From Allgaiera indica (GTDB lineage Bacteria > Pseudomonadota > Alphaproteobacteria > Rhodobacterales > Rhodobacteraceae): a stretch of DNA of 64,000 nucleotides. The position numbers and the translations under genes are program-made. Shown here one piece after another: positions 16,797-26,039 of this stretch (within the stretch, counting starts at the first letter, position 1; the number at the start of each line of letters is the position of its first letter). The notes beneath the pieces are model-generated. The model saw only the letters and a program-made list of their open reading frames with translations. It was not told the origin of the DNA and made no database searches. The stretch is taken from positions 62,001 to 126,000 of the forward strand of contig NZ_FNOB01000010.1 in the NCBI RefSeq assembly GCF_900106675.1, read 5' to 3'.

Positions 16797-17198
16797 ATGA
16801 TACCTGATGAACTGATGACGATACGCGAGATGTGCGACATGTTCGAAGTGACGCCCCGCACGCTTCGCTTTTACGAATCGAAGGAGTTGCTGTTCCCGAT
16901 CCGCGAGGGACAGAAGCGGCTGTTCACACGGCGCGACCGGGGCCGGCTGAAACTGATCCTGCGCGGCAAGCGCTTTGGCTTCAGCCTAGAGGATATCCGC
17001 CAGCTTCTGGACATGTACGACCGCGAGGGTAGCCATACAAAGCAGCTTGCCCGCACGGTCGAGAAGGCGCGCGAGCGTCTCGACCAGATGGAACGGCAGC
17101 GCGCCGAACTGGGCGAGGCGATCGACGAGTTGAAAGAGCAATTGGCGCATGCCGAAGGGCAGCTGACGCACCGCCGTCAGTCCAGCGCCGCGCGTTAG
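16797..17198 (+). CDS. MerR family transcriptional regulator, copy 2
   Basis: A 133-residue paralogue of the preceding regulator. The shared core is [23 protein letters not shown] and [22 protein letters not shown], followed by a coiled coil (about 80-120) and a basic tail. Only 14 bases separate its stop from the acyl-CoA dehydrogenase start, so the two are co-transcribed, and it is the better candidate for the operon's own regulator. An ATG at 16815 is an alternative start. Effectors of related proteins are acyl-CoA esters (family knowledge). Confidence 0.9.
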   Translation: MIPDELMTIREMCDMFEVTPRTLRFYESKELLFPIREGQKRLFTRRDRGRLKLILRGKRFGFSLEDIRQLLDMYDREGSHTKQLARTVEKARERLDQMERQRAELGEAIDELKEQLAHAEGQLTHRRQSSAAR

Positions 17199-17212
17199 GA
17201 AAGGAAGACCGA

Positions 17213-18988
17213 ATGCCCGCCTACACGGCCCCCACCAAGGACATGCAATTCGTACTGCACGAGGTGCTGAAGGTCACCGAAAGCGGCGTGAAGGGCTATG
17301 ACGAGATCGACCGCGATTTCACCTCGGCGGTGCTGGAAGAGGCCGGCAAGCTGGCCTCCGAGGTGCTGGCACCGCTGAACCTTTCCGGCGACCGGGAAGG
17401 CTGCCGGCTGGAGAACGGCATGGTAAGCACGCCCAAGGGCTTCAAGGCGGCGTTCGAGGCGCTGAAGGAAGGCGGCTGGAACGGGCTTGACCTGCCCGAG
17501 GAATTCGGCGGCCAGGGTCTGCCCTATGTGATGGGCAGCGCGGTGGGCGAGATCATGGTTTCGGCCAACATGGCGTTCAACATGTACCAGGGGCTGACCC
17601 ATGGCGCGATCGGCGCAATCCTGGCCCATGCCTCGCAGGAGTTGAAGGAAACCTACCTGCCCAAGATGGTGTCGATGGACTGGACCGGCACCATGAACCT
17701 GACCGAACCCCACTGCGGCACCGATCTGGGCCTGATCCGCACCAAGGCCGAGCCGCAGGACGACGGCTCTTACCTGATCACGGGGCAGAAGATCTTCATC
17801 TCGGCGGGTGATCACGACTTGGCCGAGAACGTCATCCACCTGGTCCTGGCCAAGGCCCCGGGCGGCGGCGAGGGTACCCGCGGCATCAGCCTGTTCATCG
17901 TGCCGAAGTTCCTGGTGAAAGAGGACGGCAGCCTGGGCGCGCGCAATGGCGTCTCGGTCGGCAATATCGAAGAGAAGATGGGCATCCACGCCAACGCGAC
18001 CTGCGTGATGAACTACGACGGCGCCCGGGGCTTCCTTGTGGGTGAGCTGCACAAGGGCATGCGCAACATGTTCACGATGATGAACGAGGCGCGTCTGGGC
18101 GTTGGCCTGCAGGGCTATGCGGTGGCCGAGGCCGCCTATCAGAACGCCGTCGCCTATGCCAAGGACCGCCTGCAGGGCCGCGACGTGACCGGGACGCGGA
18201 ACCCCGGCGGCGGCGCCGATCCGATCATCGTGCACCCGGATGTGCGCCGCATGCTGATGGATCAGAAAAGCTTCATCGAGGGCGCGCGCGCCTTCACCTT
18301 CTGGGGGGCGCATCTGATCGACCGGGCGCATCGCGAAGGGGATGCCGAGGCCGAGGGGCTGATTTCGCTGATGACGCCGGTGATCAAGGGCTTCCAGACC
18401 GACAAGGGTTTCGAGAGCGCGGTGCAGGCCCAGCAGGTCTATGGCGGGCATGGCTATATCGAGGAACAGGGCATGTCGCAATTCACCCGCGACGCCCGCA
18501 TCGCGATGATCTACGAGGGCGCGAACGGCATCCAGGCGCTCGATCTGGTCGGCCGCAAGCTGGCCCAGGACGGTGGCAAGCATGTGATGGCCTTCTTCGA
18601 GATGGTGAAGGCCGAATGCAAGGCGCATAACGGCGACGACCGGATGAAAGCCTTCGTCGAGCCGCTGAAAACGGCCTCGAAACAGTTGCAGCAGGCGGGG
18701 ATGTTCTTCATGCAGAACGGTATGAAGAACCCCAACGCGGCGCTTGCGGGTTCTTACGACTTCATGCACCTGATGGGCCATGTCTGCCTAGGCCTGATGT
18801 GGACGCGGATGGCGAAGGCCGCCCATGACGCGCTGGACGCCGGCGCCGCCGATCCGGCCTTCTACGAGGCCAAGATCGCCACCGGACGCTACTATATGGC
18901 CCGCCAGCTTCCGGCCTGCGCGATGCATCTGGCGCGGATCGAAAGCGGCGCCGACCCTGTGATGGCGCTGGAGGAGGCTTCCTTCTAA
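17213..18988 (+). CDS. Acyl-CoA dehydrogenase, long (DmdC/AcdB-like)
   Basis: Flavoprotein of 591 residues, longer than the usual 380 because of the extra C-terminal acyl-CoA dehydrogenase domain. It follows the layout of DmdC-type enzymes: [16 protein letters not shown] start, [13 protein letters not shown] in the FAD/substrate domain, [17 protein letters not shown], and [18 protein letters not shown] carrying the catalytic Glu. It forms the 2,3-double bond of an acyl-CoA and passes electrons to ETF. DmdC acts on 3-methylmercaptopropionyl-CoA, but paralogues act on other acyl-CoAs, so the substrate is open. Part of the MerR-led operon. Confidence 0.92.
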   Translation: MPAYTAPTKDMQFVLHEVLKVTESGVKGYDEIDRDFTSAVLEEAGKLASEVLAPLNLSGDREGCRLENGMVSTPKGFKAAFEALKEGGWNGLDLPEEFGGQGLPYVMGSAVGEIMVSANMAFNMYQGLTHGAIGAILAHASQELKETYLPKMVSMDWTGTMNLTEPHCGTDLGLIRTKAEPQDDGSYLITGQKIFISAGDHDLAENVIHLVLAKAPGGGEGTRGISLFIVPKFLVKEDGSLGARNGVSVGNIEEKMGIHANATCVMNYDGARGFLVGELHKGMRNMFTMMNEARLGVGLQGYAVAEAAYQNAVAYAKDRLQGRDVTGTRNPGGGADPIIVHPDVRRMLMDQKSFIEGARAFTFWGAHLIDRAHREGDAEAEGLISLMTPVIKGFQTDKGFESAVQAQQVYGGHGYIEEQGMSQFTRDARIAMIYEGANGIQALDLVGRKLAQDGGKHVMAFFEMVKAECKAHNGDDRMKAFVEPLKTASKQLQQAGMFFMQNGMKNPNAALAGSYDFMHLMGHVCLGLMWTRMAKAAHDALDAGAADPAFYEAKIATGRYYMARQLPACAMHLARIESGADPVMALEEASF

Positions 18989-19007
18989 GCTGGCCCCGCG
19001 CAGCCCA

Positions 19008-19027
19008 GGGGCCCCGCGCGGGGCCCC
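19008..19027. other. 20-bp perfect GC palindrome between genes
   Basis: A perfect 20-bp palindrome made of GGGGCCCC arms around a GCGC centre lies 20 bases after the acyl-CoA dehydrogenase stop and 28 bases before the next start. It would form a very stable RNA hairpin, acting as a terminator, attenuator or 3'-end stabiliser. No T-run. Confidence 0.55.
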
Positions 19028-19055
19028 GCCCCTATGGGGACGAATGGAGGAGACG

Positions 19056-19268
19056 ATGCCCAAACGCTTTCGCCTGACCCGCCGCTTTCCGGTCTCGATG
19101 ACCGAGGACGGCTATCGCCGCCTGAAGCGTTTCGCGAAGGAGGCCGGTCTGGACGAGGGCGAGGCACTGTCCTTCCTTTTTGAGCATTTCGACAGCGTGA
19201 CCGACGCGGACAACCTTGGCCACCGGCTACGGCTGTTCAATTCGGAACTCGACGCCCGCAAACGCTGA
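19056..19268 (+). CDS. Small conserved-type protein, 70 residues
   Basis: Short basic protein beginning MPKRFRLTRRFPVSMTEDGY, predicted mainly helical, no signal peptide or cysteines. The FPVSMTEDGYRRLKRFAKEAGLDEGEALSFLFE segment looks like a small helical DNA- or protein-binding fold, with some resemblance to ribbon-helix-helix proteins (weak). The start at 19056 is chosen over 19044 because GGAGGAG lies just upstream. It sits between two acyl-CoA dehydrogenase genes in the same orientation, 33 bases before the second. Function unknown. Confidence 0.75.
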   Translation: MPKRFRLTRRFPVSMTEDGYRRLKRFAKEAGLDEGEALSFLFEHFDSVTDADNLGHRLRLFNSELDARKR

Positions 19269-19301
19269 GACAGCAAGCACGAAAAGCACAGGGAGGAACG
19301 G

Positions 19302-20441
19302 ATGACTTCTAGCTGGATGACGGACGAGCACAGGATGCTTGCCGAGATGACGCGCAAATTCATCACCGAGGAATGGACGCCCAAGTTCGAGCGCTGGCGC
19401 AAGCAGGGCGAGATGGACCGCGACACCTGGGCCGAAGCCGGGGCGCTGGGCCTGCTGTGCCCTTCCATCCCCGAGGAATACGGCGGCGCGGGCGGCGATT
19501 TCGGCCACGAGGCGGTGATCGTCGAGGAGGCCTCGCGCGCCAATCTGGCAAGTTGGGGGCACGGCATCCATTCCGGCATCGTGGCGCATTACATCCTGGC
19601 CTACGGCACCGAAGAGCAGAAACAGCGCTGGCTGCCGAAGATGGTGACCGGAGAGATCGTCACCGCTCTGGCGATGACCGAACCCTCGGGCGGGTCGGAC
19701 GTGCAGGCGGTCAAGACCCGCGCGGTGCGCGACGGCAACGCCTACCGGCTGTCGGGGCAGAAGACCTTCATCACCAACGGCCAGCACGCCAACCTGATCC
19801 TGGTGGCGGCCAAGACCGACCCTTCGGCCAAGGCCAAGGGCATCTCGCTGGTGGCGCTGGAAACCGAGGGCGCAAAGGGGTTTTCCCGCGGCCGCAACCT
19901 TGACAAGATCGGCCTGCACGCGGCGGACACGTCCGAACTGTTCTTCGACAATGTCGAGATCCCGCCCGAGAACATCCTGGGCGGCGAAGAGGGCCAGGGG
20001 TTCTACCAGATGATGAAGCAACTCCCGCAGGAGCGGCTGATCATCGGCTGCGGCGCGGTCGGCGCGATGGAGGGCGCGGTCGAGCGCACCATTCGCTATG
20101 CCAGGGAACGCGAGGCCTTCGGCGGCAATCTGATGCAGTTCCAGAACACCCGCTTCAAGCTTGCCGAATGCAAGACCAAGACGATGGTGGCGCGCGCCTT
20201 CCTTGACGAATGCATTGCCGAGCACCTGAAGGGCGAGCTGACCGTCGACAAGGCGGCGGCGGCAAAATACTGGCTGACCGATACCCAGGGCGAGGTTCTG
20301 GACGACTGCCTGCAACTGCATGGCGGCTACGGCTTCATGCAGGAATATGCCGTGGCGGAAATGTGGACGGACGCAAGGGTGCAGCGCATCTATGGCGGGA
20401 CGAACGAAATCATGAAGGAGCTGATCGCAAGGTCGCTCTGA
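19302..20441 (+). CDS. Acyl-CoA dehydrogenase
   Basis: Standard-length acyl-CoA dehydrogenase of 379 residues. Visible are [20 protein letters not shown] and [17 protein letters not shown] (FAD and substrate segments) and, at the C-terminus, [43 protein letters not shown]. It catalyses the first beta-oxidation step with ETF as acceptor. In this family the catalytic Glu is either in the YGGTNEI segment or earlier, and the former is present. GGGAGGAACG gives a good ribosome site. Likely a medium/long-chain or branched enzyme; chain length cannot be inferred. Confidence 0.93.
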   Translation: MTSSWMTDEHRMLAEMTRKFITEEWTPKFERWRKQGEMDRDTWAEAGALGLLCPSIPEEYGGAGGDFGHEAVIVEEASRANLASWGHGIHSGIVAHYILAYGTEEQKQRWLPKMVTGEIVTALAMTEPSGGSDVQAVKTRAVRDGNAYRLSGQKTFITNGQHANLILVAAKTDPSAKAKGISLVALETEGAKGFSRGRNLDKIGLHAADTSELFFDNVEIPPENILGGEEGQGFYQMMKQLPQERLIIGCGAVGAMEGAVERTIRYAREREAFGGNLMQFQNTRFKLAECKTKTMVARAFLDECIAEHLKGELTVDKAAAAKYWLTDTQGEVLDDCLQLHGGYGFMQEYAVAEMWTDARVQRIYGGTNEIMKELIARSL

Positions 20442-20796
20442 TGGAGGGAAACATGGGCGCAGCGCGGCTTGAACGGTTGGAGGCGGGGGTTTCACACCCC
20501 CGCACCCCCGTGGAGTATTTTCGCCAAGATGAAGGGGACCTGCGTTTCGAACCCTTCGGTCGCGCGCGGGCAGCCTGCAGTCCACCCCGCCGCCGCGCCC
20601 GACCGTCAGACGGAACGCACGGCGCGCGGCGGGGCTTCACCTTGGGCGGCCATCGGCTCTCCAGCCTGTGCCGCGACCATGATTTTCAGGGATCAGGGTT
20701 AATCGTCCGTTACCGGAAGAGTGTCTGCTCTTCATCTTGGTCCAAATACTCAAACACGGCGCCCGCGATAGGCGCAGCATCGGGAGGGATGTGCTG
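20442..20796. other. 355-bp intergenic region with two inverted repeat blocks
   Basis: No supported gene. It holds element copy A near its left end. Near its right end is an inverted copy of only the A/T block (20728-20751; on the minus strand GAGTATTTGGACCAAGATG). The two blocks face each other about 215 bp apart. The middle is ordinary GC-rich DNA without a recognisable ribosome site or reading frame. Confidence 0.5.
20483..20536 (+). repeat. 3'-end element copy A: hairpin + C-tract + GGAGTATTTTCGCCAAG block
   Basis: GCGGGGGT / ACCCCCGC hairpin (20483-20490, 20496-20503), then CACCCCCG, then GGAGTATTTTCGCCAAG (20512-20528) and GATGAAG. The same order appears on the minus strand near 25.35 kb and 51.63 kb, each time just after a gene's stop codon. 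Probably a clade-typical terminator or 3'-processing element. Confidence 0.6.
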
Positions 20797-21423
20797 ATGA
20801 CCGCAAAACTTTACTGCTTCGGGGAATCCGGGAACGCCTACAAGGCGGCCCTGACCCTGGCGCTGACCGGCTACGACTGGGAGCCGGTCTATGTCGATTT
20901 CTTCAACGGCGAAAGCCGCAGCCCCGAATTCCGCAAGCTCAATGAGATGGGCGAGGCGCCGGTCTTCGTAGAGGGCGACCTGAAGCTGACGCAATCGTGC
21001 GTGATCCAGCTGCATGTGGCCGAAAAGACCGGCAAGCTGATGGAAGGCGACCGCAACGAGATCCTGCGCTGGATGTTCTGGGATGCGCAGAAGGGGTCGG
21101 GCCAGCAGGGTAGCCTGCGCTTCCTGATGAACTTCCTGCCCGAGGAGAAGCGCCCGAAAGAGGCGATCGGTTGGCTTGGCGGCCGCGTGATGAGCGCGCT
21201 CAAGGTGCTCGACGGGCATCTGGCCGGGCGCGACTGGATCGTGGGCGACAAGCTGACGCTCGCCGATATCGCCTGCTGCGGCTACCTCTATTACCCCGAG
21301 CCTTACGGGTTCGAACGCAAGGATTTCCCCAATATCGACGCCTGGCTTGACCGCATCGCGGCGCAGCCGGGCTGGAAACACCCCTATGAACTGATGCCCG
21401 GCTCGCCCGCCGACCGGGCGTGA
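20797..21423 (+). CDS. Glutathione S-transferase family protein
   Basis: A 208-residue GST. The thioredoxin-like N-terminal domain (about 1-78) begins KLYCFGESGNAYKAALTLALTG, where the Ser/Cys-like active-site position is in FGESGN. The EAPVFVEGDLKLTQSCVI segment contains the cis-Pro and glutathione-binding residues. The alpha-helical C-terminal domain includes DWIVGDKLTLADIACCGYLYYPE. The start at 20797 follows GGGAGGG. It lies 11 bases before the thiolase gene in the fatty-acid cluster and may detoxify enoyl-CoA or aldehyde by-products (inference). Confidence 0.88.
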   Translation: MTAKLYCFGESGNAYKAALTLALTGYDWEPVYVDFFNGESRSPEFRKLNEMGEAPVFVEGDLKLTQSCVIQLHVAEKTGKLMEGDRNEILRWMFWDAQKGSGQQGSLRFLMNFLPEEKRPKEAIGWLGGRVMSALKVLDGHLAGRDWIVGDKLTLADIACCGYLYYPEPYGFERKDFPNIDAWLDRIAAQPGWKHPYELMPGSPADRA

Positions 21424-21434
21424 AGGAGGATATC

Positions 21435-22646
21435 ATGACCGACGCATTCATTTACGACACAGTGCGCACGCCGCGCGGCAAGGGCCGCAAGGACGGCAGC
21501 CTGCACGAAGTCACCGCCGCGCGCCTGTCCGCGCTGGTGCTGAACGAGTTGAAGGCGCGCAACGGGCTGGACGGCCACGCCGTCGAGGACGTGATCTGGG
21601 GCAATGTCACCCAGGTGATGGAACAGGGCGGCTGCCTGGCGCGGACCGCCGTGCTGGCCTCGGATCTGGACGAGTCGATCCCCGGCGTGTCGATCAACCG
21701 CTTCTGCGCCTCGGGGCTGGAGGCCGTGAACATCGCCGCCAACCAGGTGCGCGGCGGCGGCGGCCACGCCTATATCGCCGGCGGCGTCGAGATGATGGGC
21801 CGGGTGCCGATGGGCAGCGACGGCGCCGCCATCGCCGCCGATCCCGACATCGCGATGAAGTCCTATTTCGTGCCGCAGGGCATCGGCGCCGACATCATCG
21901 CCACCGAATACGGCTTTTCCCGCGACCAGGCCGATGCGCTGGCCGTCGAAAGCCAGAAGCGCGCCGCCAAGGCCTGGGACGAGGGCCGTTTCGCCCGCTC
22001 GGTGATGACCGTGCGTGACGTGAACGGCCTGCCGATCCTCGATCATGACGAATACATCCGCCGCGGCACCGACATGCAGGCGCTCGGCGCGCTGAAGCCC
22101 AGCTTCAAGGAGATCGGCGAACAGATGCCGGGCTTCGACAAGGTGGCGATCATGAAATATCCGCATCTCGAGCGGATCGAACATGTCCACCACGCCGGCA
22201 ATTCCTCGGGGATCGTCGATGGCGCCGCGGGGGTTCTGGTGGGGGATGCCGAATTCGGCAAGCAATACGGGCTGACGCCGCGCGCGCGGATCCGCTCGAC
22301 CGCCAAGATCGGCACCGATCCGACGATCATGCTGACTGGCCCGGTGACGGTGACCGAGAAGATCCTGCGCGAAAACGGCATGGCGTTCACCGACATCGAT
22401 CTTTTCGAGGTGAACGAGGCCTTCGCCTCGGTCGTGCTGCGCTTCCAGCAGGCGTTCGACGCCGACATGGACAAGGTCAACGTCAACGGCGGCGCGATCG
22501 CCATGGGCCACCCGCTGGGCGCCACCGGCGCGATCATCCTGGGCACGCTGCTCGACGAGTTGGAGCGCAGCGACAAGGAGGTCGGCCTGGCCACCCTGTG
22601 CATCGGGTCGGGCATGGGCGCGGCCACCATCATCGAGCGCGTCTGA
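21435..22646 (+). CDS. Acetyl-CoA C-acyltransferase (thiolase)
   Basis: Type II thiolase of 403 residues. The catalytic residues are all present: Cys91 in NRFCASGLEAV, His359 in GHPLGATGA and Cys389 in CIGSGMGAA. It cleaves 3-ketoacyl-CoA to acetyl-CoA, the last beta-oxidation step. AAGGAGGA eight bases upstream selects the ATG at 21435. The stop overlaps the cupin gene, which overlaps the FadJ-like gene, so thiolase and multifunctional enzyme are translationally coupled and probably form the trifunctional-type pair. Confidence 0.94.
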   Translation: MTDAFIYDTVRTPRGKGRKDGSLHEVTAARLSALVLNELKARNGLDGHAVEDVIWGNVTQVMEQGGCLARTAVLASDLDESIPGVSINRFCASGLEAVNIAANQVRGGGGHAYIAGGVEMMGRVPMGSDGAAIAADPDIAMKSYFVPQGIGADIIATEYGFSRDQADALAVESQKRAAKAWDEGRFARSVMTVRDVNGLPILDHDEYIRRGTDMQALGALKPSFKEIGEQMPGFDKVAIMKYPHLERIEHVHHAGNSSGIVDGAAGVLVGDAEFGKQYGLTPRARIRSTAKIGTDPTIMLTGPVTVTEKILRENGMAFTDIDLFEVNEAFASVVLRFQQAFDADMDKVNVNGGAIAMGHPLGATGAIILGTLLDELERSDKEVGLATLCIGSGMGAATIIERV

Positions 22647-23116
22647 TGGCGGTCTTCCGCAAGGATAGCCTGCCCGAACACGAAAGCGTCTCTGGCTACC
22701 CCGCGCCCTACAACCTTGGGCGCGGCAATTTCAGCTACCGTGAACTGACCGAGGCCGGCGGCCTTACGCAGTTCGGCATCGCGCTGCAGACGCTGCATCC
22801 GGGCAAGCAATCCAGCCAGCAACATTGGGAAGAGCACGAGGACGAATTCCTCTACATGCTGGAGGGGTCGCTGACCGTGGCCGAGGATCAGACCGAAACG
22901 ATCCTGACCCCCGGTGATTTCTGCTGCTGGAAGGCGGGCGACCCGGTCGCCCACACCTTGCGCAACCACACCGATGCGCCCGCAGTCTACCTGATCGCGG
23001 GCGGCCGTCAGCCACACAACATCTGCCACTATCCGGGCCTCGACCTGTTGGCGACGCCCGCGGGGTACACGCATCTCGACGGAGCCCCCTACCCGAAGGA
23101 GGGAGACAAGACATGA
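22646..23116 (+). CDS. Cupin domain-containing protein
   Basis: A 156-residue single-domain cupin. Motif 1 is visible as QHWEEHEDEFLYMLEGSLTV (metal-type His/Glu set) and motif 2 as PGDFCCWKAGDPVAHTLRNHTD. It starts within the thiolase stop (TGATG) and ends inside the FadJ-like start (ATGA), so it is embedded between two beta-oxidation genes. The role in that complex is unknown. It might bind a metal or an acyl metabolite. An alternative ATG at 22598 would overlap the thiolase more deeply and lacks a ribosome site. Confidence 0.87.
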   Translation: MAVFRKDSLPEHESVSGYPAPYNLGRGNFSYRELTEAGGLTQFGIALQTLHPGKQSSQQHWEEHEDEFLYMLEGSLTVAEDQTETILTPGDFCCWKAGDPVAHTLRNHTDAPAVYLIAGGRQPHNICHYPGLDLLATPAGYTHLDGAPYPKEGDKT

Positions 23117-25311
23117 GCGATTTTCACTACGAGAAGGGCGCCGACGGCGTCGCCATCATCACCTGGGACGTGCCCGACAAGTCGATGAACGTCATGAGCT
23201 TCGAGGGGCTCGAACAACTGGACGCCCATGTCGCGGCGGCGCTGGAGGATGACGCGGTCAAGGGCATCGTCATCACCTCGGCGAAGAAGGACTTCGCCGG
23301 CGGCATGGATCTGAACGTGCTGGCCTCGCTGAAGGACAGCGCGGGGGATGAGCCCGCCAAGGCGGTGTTCGACGGGATCATGCGCATGCACGGCGTGCTG
23401 CGCCGGATCGAACGTGCCGGGATGGACCCCAAGACCCTGAAGGGCGCCAAGCCGATCGCCGCCGCCCTGCCCGGCACCGCCGCCGGCATCGGGCTGGAAC
23501 TGGCGCTGGCGACGCACCGGATTTTCGTGGCCGACAACCCGAAGGCCAAGCTCGGCCTGCCGGAAATCCTGGTGGGCCTCTTCCCCGGCGCGGGCGGCAC
23601 GACGCGGCTGGTGCGCAAGCTGGGCGCGATGGGTGCGGCGCCGCTGCTGCTGGAAGGCAAGATGAACGACCCCAAGAAGGCCAAGGCCGCGGGTGTCATC
23701 GACGAGGTGGTCGATGATCCGCTGGCCGCCGCGAAGGCCTGGGTGCTGAATGCCAAGGACAGCGATTGCGTGAAGCCTTGGGACATGAAGGGCTACAAGA
23801 TGCCCGGCGGCGCGCCCTACCATCCGGCGGGTTTCATGACCTTCGTCGGCGCCGCCGCGATGGTGCATGGCCGGACGCAAGGCGTCTACCCGGCCGCCAA
23901 GGCATTGCTGAGCGCGGTCTATGAGGGCGCGCTGGTGCCCTTCGACACTGCCCTGAAGATCGAGGCGCGCTGGTTCACCCATGTGATGATGAACCCCTCC
24001 TCGGCCGCGATGATCCGGTCGCTGTTTCTCAACAAGGAGGCGCTGGAGAAGGGCGCGGTGCGGCCCCAGGGCGTGCCCGACCAGAAGGTGCACAAGGTCG
24101 GCATCCTCGGCGCCGGGATGATGGGGGCGGGCATCGCCTATGTCAGCGCGCGCGCCGGGATCGAGGTGGTGCTGATCGACGCGGCGCAGGACGCCGCCGA
24201 CCGCGGCAAGGCCTATTCCGAGGGGCTGATGGACAAGGCCATCGGCCGCGGCCGCGCGACCAAGGAGCAGAAGGAAGACCTGCTTGCCCGGATCACGCCG
24301 ACCACCGATTATGCCGCGCTGAAGGGCTGCGACCTGATCGTCGAGGCGGTGTTCGAGGATCCCAAGGTCAAGGCCGAGGTCACAGCGAAGGCCCAGGCGG
24401 TGGCCGGCAAGGATTGCATCTTCGCCACCAACACCTCGACCCTGCCGATCACCGAACTGGCCAAGGCCTCGGTCGATGCCGAAGGCTTCATCGGCATCCA
24501 CTTCTTCAGCCCCGTCGACAAGATGGCGCTTGTCGAGATCATCAAGGGCAAGGAAACCGGCGACCGCGCGGTGGCCAAGGCGCTGGATTATGTGCGCCAG
24601 ATCCGCAAGACGCCGATCGTGGTCAACGACGCGCGCTTCTTCTACGCCAACCGCTGCATCATCCCCTATATCAACGAGGGCGTGCGCATGGTGGCCGAGG
24701 GCGTCGAACCGGCGCTGGTCGAGAACGCGGCCAAGCTGGTCGGCATGCCGCTGGGCCCGCTGCAACTGGTGGACGAGACCTCGATCGACCTGGGGGTGAA
24801 GATCGCCAAGGCGACCAAGGCGGCGATGGGCGCGGCCTATCCCGACGACGCGGTCGATGACGTGCTGTTCTGGATGTACGATCAGGGCCGCCTGGGGCGG
24901 AAATCCAAATCGGGTTTCTACGCCTATGACGACAAGGGCAAGCGCACCGGCCTGTGGCAGGGGCTGGCCGACAAGTACCCCGCGCAGGACGATCAGCCCG
25001 ACGTGACCGAGGTGCAGCACCGGCTGCTCTTCGCCCAGGTGCTGGAAGCGGTGCGGGCGCTGGAGGACGGCGTGCTGATGGACATTCGCGAAGGCGATGT
25101 CGGCGCGATCCTGGGCTGGGGCTTCGCGCCCTGGTCGGGCGGCCCGCTGTCGTGGCTGGACATGCTGGGGGCTGCGCGCGCGGTCGAGTTGTGCGACGGG
25201 CTGACCGAACGCTATGGCAAGCGTTTCGCCGCGCCCAAGCTGCTGCGCGAGATGGCCGAGAAGGGCGAAACCTTCTATGGCCGCTTCGCCCCCACCGCGA
25301 AGGCGGCCTGA
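23113..25311 (+). CDS. FadJ/FadB-like multifunctional enoyl-CoA hydratase / 3-hydroxyacyl-CoA dehydrogenase
   Basis: Two-part enzyme of 732 residues. The N-terminal crotonase domain (about 1-200) contains ITSAKKDFAGGMDLN, LPGTAAGIGLELALATHR with one catalytic Glu, and LGLPEILVGLFPGAGGT with the other. The NAD-binding dehydrogenase domain begins at about 325 with VGILGAGMMGAGIAYVSA, followed by NTSTLPI and IGIHFFSPVDKM. C-terminal 3HCDH domains complete it. It performs the middle two beta-oxidation steps and pairs with the thiolase two genes upstream. The ATG overlaps the cupin stop. Confidence 0.94.
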   Translation: MSDFHYEKGADGVAIITWDVPDKSMNVMSFEGLEQLDAHVAAALEDDAVKGIVITSAKKDFAGGMDLNVLASLKDSAGDEPAKAVFDGIMRMHGVLRRIERAGMDPKTLKGAKPIAAALPGTAAGIGLELALATHRIFVADNPKAKLGLPEILVGLFPGAGGTTRLVRKLGAMGAAPLLLEGKMNDPKKAKAAGVIDEVVDDPLAAAKAWVLNAKDSDCVKPWDMKGYKMPGGAPYHPAGFMTFVGAAAMVHGRTQGVYPAAKALLSAVYEGALVPFDTALKIEARWFTHVMMNPSSAAMIRSLFLNKEALEKGAVRPQGVPDQKVHKVGILGAGMMGAGIAYVSARAGIEVVLIDAAQDAADRGKAYSEGLMDKAIGRGRATKEQKEDLLARITPTTDYAALKGCDLIVEAVFEDPKVKAEVTAKAQAVAGKDCIFATNTSTLPITELAKASVDAEGFIGIHFFSPVDKMALVEIIKGKETGDRAVAKALDYVRQIRKTPIVVNDARFFYANRCIIPYINEGVRMVAEGVEPALVENAAKLVGMPLGPLQLVDETSIDLGVKIAKATKAAMGAAYPDDAVDDVLFWMYDQGRLGRKSKSGFYAYDDKGKRTGLWQGLADKYPAQDDQPDVTEVQHRLLFAQVLEAVRALEDGVLMDIREGDVGAILGWGFAPWSGGPLSWLDMLGAARAVELCDGLTERYGKRFAAPKLLREMAEKGETFYGRFAPTAKAA

Positions 25312-25321
25312 GCCGGGCCCT

Positions 25322-25375
25322 TCCTTCTGCCACGAAGATCCTCGGGGGGGGCCGGGGGGCAGACAGCCCCCCGGC
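25322..25375 (-). repeat. 3'-end element copy D: 10-bp hairpin, C-tract and GGATCTTCGTGGCAG block
   Basis: Between two convergent stops. A perfect 10-bp stem GCCGGGGGGC / GCCCCCCGGC (25351-25360, 25366-25375) with loop AGACA is followed, reading the minus strand, by a run of C and then CGAGGATCTTCGTGGCAG. On the plus strand the same hairpin is followed by TTCCTCTTTT, so it can terminate transcription both ways. It matches the architecture of copies A and C. Confidence 0.7.
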
Positions 25376-25385
25376 TTCCTCTTTT

Positions 25386-26039
25386 CTAGCCGTCGAACCG
25401 GTAGCCGAAGCGCGCGATATCCTCGGCGCATAGATCCGCCACCAGATTCCGCGTTCCCGCATCGTAATACCCCCGCCAATCGCGGCGCCGGGCCGAGGCA
25501 TTGGCGCGTTCCAGCGGGGCAAGCGCAAACCCCAGATGCGCCTCGAACCGGGCGACATCGGTGTTGAAATGTTCCAGCCGGATGAACAGATCGCAACGCT
25601 CGCGCCCGTCGGGGCCGCGCAGATAGGCGCCATAGGGCGCCGCCTTGACGCTGTCGCGGGTCTGGGGCGCGCGCAGGAAATCCGCGAAATCGGTAGCCTT
25701 GGCCAGATGCACCGCGGGGTGGTCCCAGCCCTGTTCGCGCAACCAATGATAATAGCTGACCATCCGGTCCCAGGGGTTGCGCACCAGGGTGACGATGAAG
25801 AAGGCGGCGATCTCGTCGCCGCTCACCAAGCCTTCGATATCGGCCAGGGCGGCGTGCTTCCACAACCGCCCGCGCGCACCCGCGCCCTGCAGCCGCCGCG
25901 CGCGGGCCCGCGCCTTCGGGGTATCGCCGATCAGGATGTCGTCCTTCATCGCGCGCGCCTCCAGCGCGAGGCTAAGCGCCGTGCCCCCGGTCTTGGGAAT
26001 ATGAACGAAGATGTAGCGGCGCCCGCGCGAGATGATCAT
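25386..26039 (-). CDS. Sulfotransferase family 2 domain protein
   Basis: A 217-residue PAPS-dependent sulfotransferase-type protein. The 5'-phosphosulfate loop is IFVHIPKTGGT (residues 10-20), and the 3'-phosphate motif is LVRNPWDRMVSYY (85-97). Family members transfer sulfate to carbohydrates or lipids. The ribosome site is weak, and no signal peptide or helix is seen, so it is cytoplasmic. It is alone on the minus strand between beta-oxidation and acyl-CoA synthetase genes. The acceptor is unknown; surface polysaccharide is the usual guess. The 288-bp upstream gap to the divergent ligase gene shows no clear feature. Confidence 0.85.
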   Translation of the reverse strand: MIISRGRRYIFVHIPKTGGTALSLALEARAMKDDILIGDTPKARARARRLQGAGARGRLWKHAALADIEGLVSGDEIAAFFIVTLVRNPWDRMVSYYHWLREQGWDHPAVHLAKATDFADFLRAPQTRDSVKAAPYGAYLRGPDGRERCDLFIRLEHFNTDVARFEAHLGFALAPLERANASARRRDWRGYYDAGTRNLVADLCAEDIARFGYRFDG

